Shown here: in pieces, positions 54,380 through 63,693 of the stretch
Numbering within the stretch: the first letter of the stretch is position 1
Layout: every line of letters starts with the position of its first letter
Source of the DNA: Methanoculleus sp.
GTDB lineage: Archaea; Halobacteriota; Methanomicrobia; Methanomicrobiales; Methanoculleaceae
Reading direction: 5' to 3'
DNA length: 64,000 bases
Assembly (NCBI RefSeq): GCF_020696975.1
Contig: NZ_JAJGBK010000032.1
Coordinates: forward strand, 248,001 to 312,000
Translations under genes and position numbers: made by a program
The notes under the pieces: generated by a model
Seen by the model: the letters and a program-made list of their open reading frames with translations, nothing else
Told to the model about the DNA's origin: nothing
Database searches by the model: none

Positions 54380-57124
54380 ATGACAGACTCTTCCCTCTCA
54401 CCCGAAGAATCCCGGACGACGGCATGGCACGCCCTGCCGGCGGAAGATGCAGCTGAAACGCTCGCCTCGCCGGACGAGGGCCTCACCGACGCCGAGGTCG
54501 CCCGGCGGCGCAGGATATTCGGAGAAAACGCCCTCCCGCAGAAGCGGCCTCCGACGGTGCTTGAGGTCTTCCTCCGCCAGTTCATGAGTCCGCTCATCTA
54601 CGTCCTCCTTGCTGCCGGGATCATATCCGTCCTCTTCTCCGACCTCACCGACGCGATCTTCATCTTCATCGTCGTCCTGACGAACGCCGTCATCGGGACC
54701 ATCCAGGAGGTGAGGGCGGGGAAGAGCGCAGCAGCCCTGCAGCGGATGCTCGTGTCCTCTTCACGGGTGTGGCGGAATAACCGTGAGACGATCGTCCCGG
54801 CCGAAGACCTGGTCCCCGGAGACCGTGTCGCTCTGGAGTCGGGTGACCGCGTCCCCGCCGACATCCGCATCCTCGCGGCGCAGTCGCTCGCTGTCGACGA
54901 GTCGCTCCTGACCGGGGAATCGCAGGCGGTCGGAAAGAGCCCGGATACCGTCGATGCCTCCTTGCCCCCGGCCGACCGCCTGAATTTGGTCTACGCCGGC
55001 AGCACCATCATGAGCGGTCGCAGTACCGGGATCGTGGTCGCGACCGGCCAGCATACCGAGATCGGGCAGATCGCCGAGACGGTCACGACATCGGTGGCGG
55101 GTAAGCCGCCGCTCGTTATCCGCATGGAAGACTTCTCCAGAAAGATCAGCCTCGCCGTCCTTGCCGCCACAGGGCTGCTTGCGATCATCGTCCTCGGCCA
55201 GGGGATGCCGCTCCTTGAGGTCTTCTTCCTCGCCGTCGCCCTTGCGGTCTCGGCGATTCCGGCAAGCCTGCCGGTCGCGCTGACCGTCGCGCTCTCGGTT
55301 GCAACATCGCGTATGGCGGGGCGCAACGTCATCGTCCGGTTCCTTGCCGCGGTCGAGAGCCTTGGGAGTTGCACGCTTATCGCGAGCGACAAGACGGGCA
55401 CCCTCACCGTGAACCAGCAGACCGCCCGGGTCGTCGCCCTGCCGACGGGTGAAACGTTCTCCGTCACCGGGGCGGGGTATGCGGGCGAGGGGGAGATCCT
55501 CGACGGGGCGGGTGACCCGGTGGCCGGCCCTCTCCGCGAACGGCTGGAGCGCCTGGCCCGCGCCGCAACGATCAGCAACGAGGCATCCCTGGAGCGGACT
55601 GACGAAGGGAACTGGGAGCACCGGGGCGATGCGATCGACGTGGCGTTCCTTGCGGTCACCTACAAGCTGGGGCTCGACCCCGCCGGTATTCGCGAGAGTG
55701 CGCCTGCCGTCGCCGAGATCCCCTTCGAGTCCGAGCGGCGGTATGCCGCCGTCTGGTACCAGGAGGGCGAGGAGACCCTGGTGGCGGTCAAGGGGGCTGC
55801 GGAAACGGTCATTCCATCCTGCCACACCATGGCCGGCGGGCCGGACGGCAGTATGCCGCTCGACCTGGACCGGGTGCAGGGGGACCTCGAGACCCTTACC
55901 TCCCGCGGCTACCGGGTGCTCGCCGTGGCCCGGGGTCGTGCGGAGGGAGAGGTCTCCGCGGAGAACCCAAAGCTCCCTCCCCTCGAGCTCCTCGGCCTGG
56001 TCGGGTTCATCGACCCGATCCGGCCCGACGTGCCCGACGCCGTGCGGCGGTGCCGCAACGCCGGGGTCGATGTGGTGATGGTGACGGGGGATCACCCCGC
56101 AACGGCTCTCGCCATCGCGCGGGAACTCGATATCGCGGACTCCCCCGACAGGGTCGTCACCGGCGCGGAACTGGGTGATGACGAGGTCCCGACGTTCTCG
56201 AAGTTCATCGACCGGGTGCAGGGTGCCCGGGTCTTTGCCCGGGTGACGCCGCTGCAGAAACTCCGGATCGTCGAGGCTTACCGGGAGAACGGGGAGTTCG
56301 TCGCGGTCACCGGGGACGGGGTCAACGACGCGCCGGCGCTCCGGAGCGCGAACATCGGGGTCGCGATGGGTTCCGGGACCGATGTGGCCAAGGATACGGC
56401 GTCGTTGATCGTCACCGACGACGACTTCGCCTCGATCGTCGCCGGGATCGAGGAAGGACGGTACGCCTACGACAACGTTCGGAAGGTCGTCTACCTCCTG
56501 ATCACGACCGGGTTTGCCGAGGTCCTCCTCTTCATGCTCGCCCTCCTCATCGGCCTGCCGCTGCCCCTCCTTGCGGTCCAGCTCCTCTGGCTGAACCTGG
56601 TGACGAACGGCATCCAGGACACGGCACTGGCGTTTGAGAAGGGTGAGCCCGGCGTCATGAACCGGCCGCCGCGAAGGCCGGAAGAGGGGTTCTTCAACCG
56701 GCTGATGATAGAAGAGGTGCTCCTCTCCGGGACAGTCATCGGGCTTGTCACGCTCGGCACCTGGTACTGGCTCCTCTCAAATGGATGGGATGAGTTTGCC
56801 GCCCGGAACCTGATTTTCCTGCTGATGGTGCTCTTCGAGAACTTCCATCTCTTCAACTGCCGTTCAGAGTACATCTCCGCATTCCGCGTCCCCATCAGCA
56901 ACAACTACATCCTGATCGCCGCCGTCATCGCCGCACAGGGCTTGCATATCGCCGCACTCTACATCCCCTTCTTCCAGGACGTCCTCCAGGTGCAGCCCGT
57001 CTCCCTGGTCGAGTGGATCACGCTGCTCGTTCTCGCCTCCTCGGTCGTGGTCGTGATGGAGATCTTCAAGGCGGTCCGGAAACACCGCCCGCCGGCTCAC
57101 CAGACCGGGTACGGAGTCGGGTAG
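54380..57124 (+). CDS. P-type cation-transporting ATPase (P2-like)
   Basis: A 914-residue P-type ATPase. It has an N-terminal cation-ATPase domain, the actuator motif SLLTGESQAVGKSPD, the phosphorylation site SDKTGTLT with Asp337, and the hinge motif TGDGVNDAPALRSANIGVAMG. About ten transmembrane helices are present. TM4 reads AIPASLPVALTVAL where Ca2+ pumps have I-P-E-G-L, while TM6 has WLNLVTNGIQDTAL. The first change removes the Ca2+-site Glu, so the transported ion (Ca2+, Na+ or another) is uncertain. The gene has its own TATA element (ACATATATG at about 54287). Its 3' end overlaps the convergent gene by 28 bases. Confidence 0.93.
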   Translation: MTDSSLSPEESRTTAWHALPAEDAAETLASPDEGLTDAEVARRRRIFGENALPQKRPPTVLEVFLRQFMSPLIYVLLAAGIISVLFSDLTDAIFIFIVVLTNAVIGTIQEVRAGKSAAALQRMLVSSSRVWRNNRETIVPAEDLVPGDRVALESGDRVPADIRILAAQSLAVDESLLTGESQAVGKSPDTVDASLPPADRLNLVYAGSTIMSGRSTGIVVATGQHTEIGQIAETVTTSVAGKPPLVIRMEDFSRKISLAVLAATGLLAIIVLGQGMPLLEVFFLAVALAVSAIPASLPVALTVALSVATSRMAGRNVIVRFLAAVESLGSCTLIASDKTGTLTVNQQTARVVALPTGETFSVTGAGYAGEGEILDGAGDPVAGPLRERLERLARAATISNEASLERTDEGNWEHRGDAIDVAFLAVTYKLGLDPAGIRESAPAVAEIPFESERRYAAVWYQEGEETLVAVKGAAETVIPSCHTMAGGPDGSMPLDLDRVQGDLETLTSRGYRVLAVARGRAEGEVSAENPKLPPLELLGLVGFIDPIRPDVPDAVRRCRNAGVDVVMVTGDHPATALAIARELDIADSPDRVVTGAELGDDEVPTFSKFIDRVQGARVFARVTPLQKLRIVEAYRENGEFVAVTGDGVNDAPALRSANIGVAMGSGTDVAKDTASLIVTDDDFASIVAGIEEGRYAYDNVRKVVYLLITTGFAEVLLFMLALLIGLPLPLLAVQLLWLNLVTNGIQDTALAFEKGEPGVMNRPPRRPEEGFFNRLMIEEVLLSGTVIGLVTLGTWYWLLSNGWDEFAARNLIFLLMVLFENFHLFNCRSEYISAFRVPISNNYILIAAVIAAQGLHIAALYIPFFQDVLQVQPVSLVEWITLLVLASSVVVVMEIFKAVRKHRPPAHQTGYGVG

Positions 57125-59010
57125 GTCTCCCACCGGTAGGGGAGGAAAACCTCGTTCACCCGGCTGCCGTCGGCGAGATCGGTCATGATGATGCTTCTTG
57201 CCGAGACGGTGTAGAGGGTGTCGTCCATGAAGAGCGACCGGCGCACGGCGTCGGGCGAGTCCCAGGTGTAAGGGGAACCCTTCTCCGCGTGGGCGACCGT
57301 GCCCTGCAGGACGAACCCTTCTGCCGGGTTTACCGAGTAGGCGTAAGCCCCCTGCCAGGTCGTGGTGCCGTAGGAGCCGGGGTACTTCGATTCGCGGTTC
57401 TCCACCCGTCTTATCTCGCTCACCGGGATGACGAGGAGGGCTCGCTCTTCCGAGAAGAGGAAGGCCTTGTGGTCGCGGAGCGCCGCGGAGTCCGTCCCGG
57501 CCTCCCCGATCACGACGTTGTCGACCAGGCTCGGGTTGTTCACGTCTGAGACGTTGAAGAGGGCTATCTTGAGCCCCCCGACAGAGACGCCGCCCCACTC
57601 GTCCCCGCTCGTCTCCTTGCCGATGCCGATGATGTGGTCGGGGCCGTAGGGATGGAGATAGTCGGAGTAGCCCGGGATCTTGAGTTCCCCGAGGATGCCC
57701 GGGCTCTCCGGGTTCGAGAGGTCGATGACGAAGAGGGGGTCGATCCGCTTGAACGTCACGAGATACAGCCGGTCGCCGGCGAACCGGGCAGCGTAGATCC
57801 GCTCGTCCGGCGCAATATGCTCGAGCGTCCCGATCGTCTTCATTGTGGAGTCGAGGACGTAGACGTTGTTGTACTGGATCGCACCCTCCCGCGTCCAGCC
57901 CTCGACGGTCGTTGCTACCCGGAGATTCTCCTGGTACTCGTCGAGTGAGAACTGGTTTAAGAGGTCTCCGGGGACCTCGCCCATCGCCCGGTAGTCGATC
58001 TCTCCCTCTCCGATCGCGAACCGGTGGATGAGCGTCCTGTCGCGGGCGCCGACGCTCCCCGGGGCCGTCCCGGTGGGATATGCCGGATCCGTGCTCCGGT
58101 AGCCGATATACAGGTTCTCCTGCGACGCATAGAGGGTGGTGTCGTAGCCAAGAAGGAAGGTCTCCGCGTCAGGGGTGCCGGCATCGGTGATGGAGAAGGC
58201 GCCCGCGGTGTAGAAGACGTAGTTCTGGAGCGGGCTTCCCGGCCGGTAGACGTCCGGCCGGACCGGTTCTGCGCCGCCCGCCCTCACCTCGGGGAGGAGG
58301 ATGTCGTCCTGGACCCAGACCGGGGACTCCCGCGTGAGGGTGTAGACATGGTCGCCTATCAGCCGGGCGTCGTAATAGTCGCCGGTGAACGTGACATTCC
58401 GGACCTCCTCTGGCTCCTCTCTATCGCCGATATCGTAGATGTAGGCATGCGTCACCGTCCGCCAGACCGGGACCGGGGTTACGCTCCCTTCAACGGTGGT
58501 CATCCTCTCTTCTGCTTTGGTGGCAAAGACCACCAGACGGTCGCCAGCGAGGAAGAGCGCCTTCGGGGTTCCCGGGATCCGGGTCCCGGATACTATCTTC
58601 GCGGCTTCCGGCGGGAAGGCATCGAGGATCGTGAGCGTCTCGCCCGATATGATGTAGATGTACTTCCCGTCGTTCTTCAGGAAGTCGGCCTCGTCCACGC
58701 CCTCCACCTGCACGTTCGTCACGGAGTAGTCGCTGGCCTGCGACGTCGGGGCGGACGTCGCCACCGGCGCCGGGGCGTTCATCCCTGACTCCGGCGCGAT
58801 ACCCCCGGTGATTCGGGGGTAGCCGGCATCGCTCCATCCTCCCTGTGCGTACTCGGCCAAAAATGCCCTGATCTCCTCTTTCGACGCAAATTTCTGGAGA
58901 TCTCCCCACGTATCCTTCCCGGCGTCCTCCGAAGCAAGGGCGGTCCCGATGATCGCTGCCACGACGAGACAGCCGAGAGCGACCGCCGCCGCCGGTTTCC
59001 AGTTCCCCAT
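57097..59010 (-). CDS. secreted/anchored beta-propeller domain protein
   Basis: A 637-residue protein. Residues 8-28 (VALGCLVVAAIIGTALAS) are a signal peptide or anchor. After a short linker the family hallmark VTNVQVEGVDEADFLKNDGK appears, followed by repeated beta strands and the segments VVFATKA, IYDIGDREEPEEVRNV and RLYLVTFKRIDPLFVIDLSN. These are typical of the C-terminal beta-propeller family PF09826. Such proteins are common in methanogens and have no assigned function. The stop lies inside the 3' end of the convergent P-type ATPase gene. Confidence 0.9.
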   Translation of the reverse strand: MGNWKPAAAVALGCLVVAAIIGTALASEDAGKDTWGDLQKFASKEEIRAFLAEYAQGGWSDAGYPRITGGIAPESGMNAPAPVATSAPTSQASDYSVTNVQVEGVDEADFLKNDGKYIYIISGETLTILDAFPPEAAKIVSGTRIPGTPKALFLAGDRLVVFATKAEERMTTVEGSVTPVPVWRTVTHAYIYDIGDREEPEEVRNVTFTGDYYDARLIGDHVYTLTRESPVWVQDDILLPEVRAGGAEPVRPDVYRPGSPLQNYVFYTAGAFSITDAGTPDAETFLLGYDTTLYASQENLYIGYRSTDPAYPTGTAPGSVGARDRTLIHRFAIGEGEIDYRAMGEVPGDLLNQFSLDEYQENLRVATTVEGWTREGAIQYNNVYVLDSTMKTIGTLEHIAPDERIYAARFAGDRLYLVTFKRIDPLFVIDLSNPESPGILGELKIPGYSDYLHPYGPDHIIGIGKETSGDEWGGVSVGGLKIALFNVSDVNNPSLVDNVVIGEAGTDSAALRDHKAFLFSEERALLVIPVSEIRRVENRESKYPGSYGTTTWQGAYAYSVNPAEGFVLQGTVAHAEKGSPYTWDSPDAVRRSLFMDDTLYTVSARSIIMTDLADGSRVNEVFLPYRWETYPTPYPVW

Positions 59011-59103
59011 ATCCGTTCACCTTCCGATAGAGGATGATGCACGTGCGGGGGTATCAGGTTTGTGTAACCTACGAATAATTTCGAAGTCTTGGGAGTTCCC
59101 CCG

Positions 59104-60039
59104 TCACACTACCGGCGCCGTCGAGAAGATCCAGGCGATGTAGGCGGCATAGCCAAGGAGCAGGACGATCGACCAGGCCCGGACAATGCCCGGCCGGGCA
59201 AAGAGCAGGGGGAGGATCGCGACCGTGAAGAGGACGACCGCGACGATGTCGAGTACGGATCCGACGGTGACCGGGGCGAGGAGGAGGCTTATCCCGAGGA
59301 CCAGGAGGAGGTTGAAGATATTGCTCCCGAGGATGTTGCCGATGGAGATGGCGCCTTCGTTTCTCACGGCCGCGACAAGCGATGTCGCGAGTTCAGGCAG
59401 CGACGTGCCGACGGCGACGATTGAGAGGCCGATGACGAACGCGGGGATCCCGAAGGCTTCCGCGAGCGTGACGGCGCCGTTGACGACCAGTTGCGCCCCG
59501 ATGATGACGGCGGCAAGACCAAGCCCGATGTAGAGGATGTCGGCCCATCCATGAGACTTAATGTCGACATCCTCCCCTTCACGGCTCTCCCGAAGCATAA
59601 GGGCGAGGATGATCACAAAGAGAACGAGGAGCACTGCTCCGGTGAGGGCGTCGAGCGTGCCTCTCATGGCAAGCAGAGCGAACGCCGCCGTCGCAACGAG
59701 CATCATCACGGTGTGCCGGGTGAGTGCCGAGCGCGAGGTTTCAGAGGCGGCAATCATATCGGGCCGGATGAGGGTGCAGAGCGCGAGAATAAGGGCGATA
59801 TTCGCAATGTTGCTCCCAAGGACGTTCCCGAGGGCAATTCCGGTGTTCCCCGTGGCTGCGGCGTTCGTGCTGACGACGAGTTCAGGCAGCGAGGTGCCGA
59901 ACGCGATGATCGTCGACCCGATCAGGGCCGGAGATATGCTGTGGCGGAGGGCGAGGCCGCTTCCGCCTCCTACGAAGAGATCGGCTCCTTTGACAAGGAG
60001 GGTCAGGCCGACGATGAGTATGATGGCGATCACTATCAT
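59104..60039 (-). CDS. CaCA-family Na+/Ca2+ exchanger
   Basis: A 311-residue membrane protein with ten or so helices and the two inverted alpha repeats of the K+-independent Ca2+/cation exchangers: GSTIIAFGTSLPELVVST followed by GNVLGSNIANIALI, and VAVGTSLPELATSLVA followed by GNILGSNIFNLLLVLG. Both contain the Ca2+-ligand Glu (SLPEL) and Asn (GSN). ATG 60039 gives the normal MIVIAIILIVGL start; the longer frame begins inside the intergenic region. A cytoplasmic loop (ESREGEDVDIKS) separates the halves. Confidence 0.92.
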   Translation of the reverse strand: MIVIAIILIVGLTLLVKGADLFVGGGSGLALRHSISPALIGSTIIAFGTSLPELVVSTNAAATGNTGIALGNVLGSNIANIALILALCTLIRPDMIAASETSRSALTRHTVMMLVATAAFALLAMRGTLDALTGAVLLVLFVIILALMLRESREGEDVDIKSHGWADILYIGLGLAAVIIGAQLVVNGAVTLAEAFGIPAFVIGLSIVAVGTSLPELATSLVAAVRNEGAISIGNILGSNIFNLLLVLGISLLLAPVTVGSVLDIVAVVLFTVAILPLLFARPGIVRAWSIVLLLGYAAYIAWIFSTAPVV

Positions 60040-60178
60040 GGGAATGCCTCGGATATGGTGGTAATAGTTGGGCAGCGCCCTCCCAATACATTTGCGGATT
60101 CGGGTCACGAACAACTGCCTGGAGGAAGGAGGCGTGTGACGGGCAAAAGATTATGTCTTCTCTCGCCATCGGGCCCGT

Positions 60179-60940
60179 ATGTCCTATCGGAGTCCCCGGT
60201 CCCTGCGCGGGGTGGGAAGGGAGTTTATGCAGAGGACGGAGCACGGAAACCAGCCCCCTTCGGACCAGGTGCTGGGCCGCCCGCCGCCGCCGCTCGAGGT
60301 CCCGTACACGAAGGGGAAAGCGTTCATCCCGCTGCCTCCGCCGGAGGATATCACCCTTCCCGCAGTCGATCTCCGTGACGCCATCGAGCAGCGGGAGAGC
60401 GTCAGGGATTATGCCCCGGAACCGCTTGCACTCCACGAACTCTCCTTCCTTCTCTGGTGCACCCAGGGGGTCCGGCGGGCCGTCGGCGGGGCCTTCACTC
60501 TCCGCACGGTCCCGTCCGCGGGTGCCCGGCACGCGCTCGAGACCTACCTCCTGATCAACCGTGTCGAGGGCGTTCCCCCCGGGCTCTACCGCTACCTGGC
60601 CCTCGAGCACCGTCTTGCCGAAGAGTCGCGCGACCCCGATATCGCCCGGCAGGTGACGGCAGCGTGCCTGAATCAGCCGCATATCATCGAGAGCGCCGCC
60701 ACCTTTCTCTGGACCGCCGTCCCCGAACGGATGACATGGCGCTATGGCGAGCGCGGCTACCGCTACCTGCATCTCGACGCCGGCCACGTCTGCCAGAACC
60801 TCTACCTCGCGGCATCGGGTGTGGGCTGCGGGGTCTGTGCGATCGGTGCCTTCGATGACGCGGTTATGAATCGGCTTCTTGGTCTTAACGGCGAGGAGGA
60901 GTTCCTGATCTACGTTGCGACGGTCGGAAAGAGGGTCTGA
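60179..60940 (+). CDS. SagB/ThcOx-type nitroreductase-fold oxidoreductase
   Basis: A 253-residue FMN enzyme. The first 70 residues are Pro-rich. Then EQRESVRDYAPEPLALHELS and the FMN site around RTVPSAGARHALETYLLI, and later YLHLDAGHVCQNLYLAAS, match the SagB-type group. Some members dehydrogenate azoline rings in modified peptides, others act on small molecules; no azoline synthase partner lies nearby here. A TATA-like element 28 bases upstream supports ATG 60179. ATG 60227 follows a better ribosome-binding site (GAAGGGAG) and is an alternative start. Confidence 0.88.
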   Translation: MSYRSPRSLRGVGREFMQRTEHGNQPPSDQVLGRPPPPLEVPYTKGKAFIPLPPPEDITLPAVDLRDAIEQRESVRDYAPEPLALHELSFLLWCTQGVRRAVGGAFTLRTVPSAGARHALETYLLINRVEGVPPGLYRYLALEHRLAEESRDPDIARQVTAACLNQPHIIESAATFLWTAVPERMTWRYGERGYRYLHLDAGHVCQNLYLAASGVGCGVCAIGAFDDAVMNRLLGLNGEEEFLIYVATVGKRV

Positions 60941-61029
60941 TCCGGCGGGCCGAAGGGCATATCCCCCTCCCCATCACACCTCTAAGACAACAGTCCCGAC
61001 GCGAGCGCCGGGCACGATGAGGGAGGCTG

Positions 61030-61737
61030 CTGGTTACGTTCACGTTCGACGAAGAGATAGTTGCCCTTGAAGCAGAACGCGAAAGGCTTCTCCAGTTCCC
61101 GGAGGAGGAGTTCATCGAGATCATCCGCGATGTCGGGTTCTCCTGCGACCGTTGCGCCCGCTGCTGCACCCGGGAGTTCAATGGTCACGTCTTCCTGCTC
61201 GAGGAGGACACCGAGAGTGTCCGTTCGTTTGCACCCGACGCCGTCGTCCCGGCGCCGGACTTCGATGCCTGCGACCAGCAGGGGCGCTTTTACGTCTCAG
61301 GCTACGCCCTCCGGACAAGACCTGACGGTACCTGCATCTTCCTCTCGGACGGCAGGTGCACCATCTACGACCGGCGGTTTGCCATCTGCCGCGTCTACCC
61401 CTACATGCTCCACCGGGAGGCCGATGCGACAGGCACCGTGGACTGGCGGCAGATCGGCGGCTTGAACGAGCACGGCTGCTACAACACCCCGATCGACGAT
61501 GCCGAATGCCTCCGGATTGCCCGGGAGACCCGGGCGTATGAGGCGGCGTTCCTTGACCAGGCGATCCGGTTCCGGAAAGCCCTCCGGGATCTCTTCGCCT
61601 GTGAAGGGCTGCGGTACGTCCGGCGAACCTACGATCTCCTTATGCGGGACTTCCGGAAGGGCGCCGAGGTCGAGGTCCGGGTCTTCCATCGCGGAAGGTT
61701 CGAGCCGCACCGGGTCACCCGCGCGATCTACGAATAG
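61030..61737 (+). CDS. YkgJ-type cysteine-cluster protein
   Basis: A 235-residue protein of the YkgJ (Zn/Fe-S cysteine cluster) family. The cluster reads FSCDRCARCCTREFNG near residue 41, and GTCIFLSDGRCTIYDRRFAICRVYP holds the remaining cysteines. The frame contains no ATG, GTG or TTG between its upstream stop (61018) and codon 61405, which lies beyond the whole cluster. CTG 61030, giving LVTFTFDEEIVALEAERE, is proposed, with GGGAGG just before it. An ATG at 61017 lies in a different frame, so a frameshift is an alternative. Function unknown; the conserved Cys group probably binds an Fe-S cluster or zinc. Confidence 0.75.
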   Translation: MVTFTFDEEIVALEAERERLLQFPEEEFIEIIRDVGFSCDRCARCCTREFNGHVFLLEEDTESVRSFAPDAVVPAPDFDACDQQGRFYVSGYALRTRPDGTCIFLSDGRCTIYDRRFAICRVYPYMLHREADATGTVDWRQIGGLNEHGCYNTPIDDAECLRIARETRAYEAAFLDQAIRFRKALRDLFACEGLRYVRRTYDLLMRDFRKGAEVEVRVFHRGRFEPHRVTRAIYE

Positions 61738-61813
61738 ATCTAGTTTCAGGAACATCTCCCTCCACTTCAGTCGCCCGCACCTTTTTCTGCTTCCCGCACG
61801 CCGGGGGTGCTTG

Positions 61814-63601
61814 ATGGAGACCGAGGTCCTCATCACCCTGCTGGTGCTGGCCGGCACTGCCGTTCTCTTCATCTCCGGCATCGTCAGGGTCGACGTCGCT
61901 GCCATGCTCGTGACCCTCGCGCTAACATGGCTCGGGATCGTCACCCCGCAAGAGGCCCTCTCCGGTTTTTCGAGCAACGCGGTCATCGCGATGCTCTCGG
62001 TGATGGTTCTCGGCCGCGGGCTCGACCGGACCGGGGTGACCATCCGCATCGCCCGGGCGATCGTCGGGATTGCCGGTCGCGGCGAACGAGGGCTGACCGC
62101 CGCCGCCTCGCTCGTCGCCGGCGGGCTCTCGGCCTTCATGCAGAGTGTCGGGGCCACCGCCGTCTTCCTCCCTTCACTTTTGCGGGTCTCGTCGCTTACA
62201 GGTATCGCGCCATCGCGCCTCCTCCTGCCCGTCGGCTACGCCGCGACCATCGGGGGCACCGTCAGCATGGTGGGGGCCGGCACCCTCATCATCCTCAACG
62301 ACCTTCTGCGGCAGGCCGGATATCCGCCCTTCGGGCTCTTTGCGGTCACCCCTATCGGGGTGCCGCTCCTGCTCGCCGGGGTCGCCTTCTTCTACTTCTT
62401 CGGGGACCGTCTCCTCCCCCGGCGCGAGAAGACCCGGCTGAGCCCGCAGGAGGAACTGATCCGGACTTGGCAACCCCCCTCCCGCATATCCTACCTCCGG
62501 GTCCCTGCGGGGAGTCCTCTCGCGGGGAAGACGCGGGAGGAGGTGCGCATGATCTCGCGCTACAACCTCCACCTCATATCTCTTGCCGAAGAGGACGAGA
62601 TCGTCTACACACCGTGGCGGCACACTCGGTTTGCCACCGGGCAGGAACTCGGGATTCTCGGGCAGGACAGCGACGTTGAGCGGTTCAGGGCCGATTTCGG
62701 GCTCGAGTGGGTCCGGCCGGGAGAGAGTTCGGCAAACGTTATGACCGACCCGAACGTTGGGTTTGCGGAGGTGATCGTCCGCCCATATGCATCGGTCATC
62801 GGCAAGACGCTCCGGGACCTCGAGTTCCGGGTGACCTACGGTGTCGAGGTGCTGATCCTCCTCTCCGGGACCGAGGAGCAGCGGACGAACCTTGCCGACC
62901 TGCCCCTGGAGGCGGGGGACGCGATGGTCGTGCTCGGCCGGTGGGAGCGGCTCCGTGCGCTTGCCACGAACAAGAATTTCGTCATGGTAACCCCCATCGA
63001 GGGGCGGACGGGAGTTCGCGAACGCGGCGCGAAGACAGCTGTCCTCTGCTTTCTTGCCGCCGTCGCCCTCACCTACACCGGTCTCTCGATCGCGACAAGC
63101 CTTCTTTCGGGCGTGCTCGCGATGGTCCTTCTCCGGGTCATCCCGGTCGGCGAGGTCTACCGGGCCATCGACTGGCGGACGCTCGTGCTGATCGCCGGGC
63201 TCCTCCCGCTCGGCATCGCGATGGATTCGACGGGCACGGCCCGGTTCATTGCGGACCGGATGGTTGCCCTGGTCGCCGGGTATCCGACGCTCCTCATCCT
63301 CATCGCGGTAGCAGTCCTTGCGACCGCTTTTTCGCTTATCATGTCAAACATCGCCGCGACGGTCCTCCTGGTTCCGCTTGCGATCGTGATGGCAGGCCCG
63401 CTCGGGCTCGATCCGCGTGGCCTCGCGCTCCTTGTCGGGATCTGCACCTCAAACTCGTTCCTCCTCCCGACTCACCCGGTCAACGCCCTCCTGATGGGTC
63501 CGGGGAACTACCAGACCCGGGATTACCTTGTTGCGGGGAGTGTCATGACGGTCGTCTTCATCCTCATCGCTGTCGGGCTCATCTCTCTCCTCTTCTTCTG
63601 A
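61814..63601 (+). CDS. SLC13-type permease with central TrkA_C domains
   Basis: A 595-residue transporter of the SLC13/DASS/ArsB-like group. About twelve helices form two inverted halves, with the conserved QSVGATAVFLPSLL and SNIAATVLLVPLAIVM reentrant signatures. Between the halves lie two RCK_C (TrkA_C) domains, roughly residues 225-300 (SYLRVPAGSPLAGKTREEV) and 315-390 (VIVRPYASVIGKTLRDLEF), as in the bacterial citrate/sulfate transporter group. Substrate is uncertain: sulfate or a dicarboxylate are typical. ATG 61814 gives the normal short N-terminus; the open frame upstream overlaps the YkgJ-type gene. Confidence 0.9.
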   Translation: METEVLITLLVLAGTAVLFISGIVRVDVAAMLVTLALTWLGIVTPQEALSGFSSNAVIAMLSVMVLGRGLDRTGVTIRIARAIVGIAGRGERGLTAAASLVAGGLSAFMQSVGATAVFLPSLLRVSSLTGIAPSRLLLPVGYAATIGGTVSMVGAGTLIILNDLLRQAGYPPFGLFAVTPIGVPLLLAGVAFFYFFGDRLLPRREKTRLSPQEELIRTWQPPSRISYLRVPAGSPLAGKTREEVRMISRYNLHLISLAEEDEIVYTPWRHTRFATGQELGILGQDSDVERFRADFGLEWVRPGESSANVMTDPNVGFAEVIVRPYASVIGKTLRDLEFRVTYGVEVLILLSGTEEQRTNLADLPLEAGDAMVVLGRWERLRALATNKNFVMVTPIEGRTGVRERGAKTAVLCFLAAVALTYTGLSIATSLLSGVLAMVLLRVIPVGEVYRAIDWRTLVLIAGLLPLGIAMDSTGTARFIADRMVALVAGYPTLLILIAVAVLATAFSLIMSNIAATVLLVPLAIVMAGPLGLDPRGLALLVGICTSNSFLLPTHPVNALLMGPGNYQTRDYLVAGSVMTVVFILIAVGLISLLFF

Positions 63602-63693
63602 CCGCTCCTCACCTCCTGTGGTCAACCGACGGCGCCGGGCTCCTGCAACCCTGGTAAACCTTTATACCGCTCAGTGTCGACCAGAGGTTCGCT

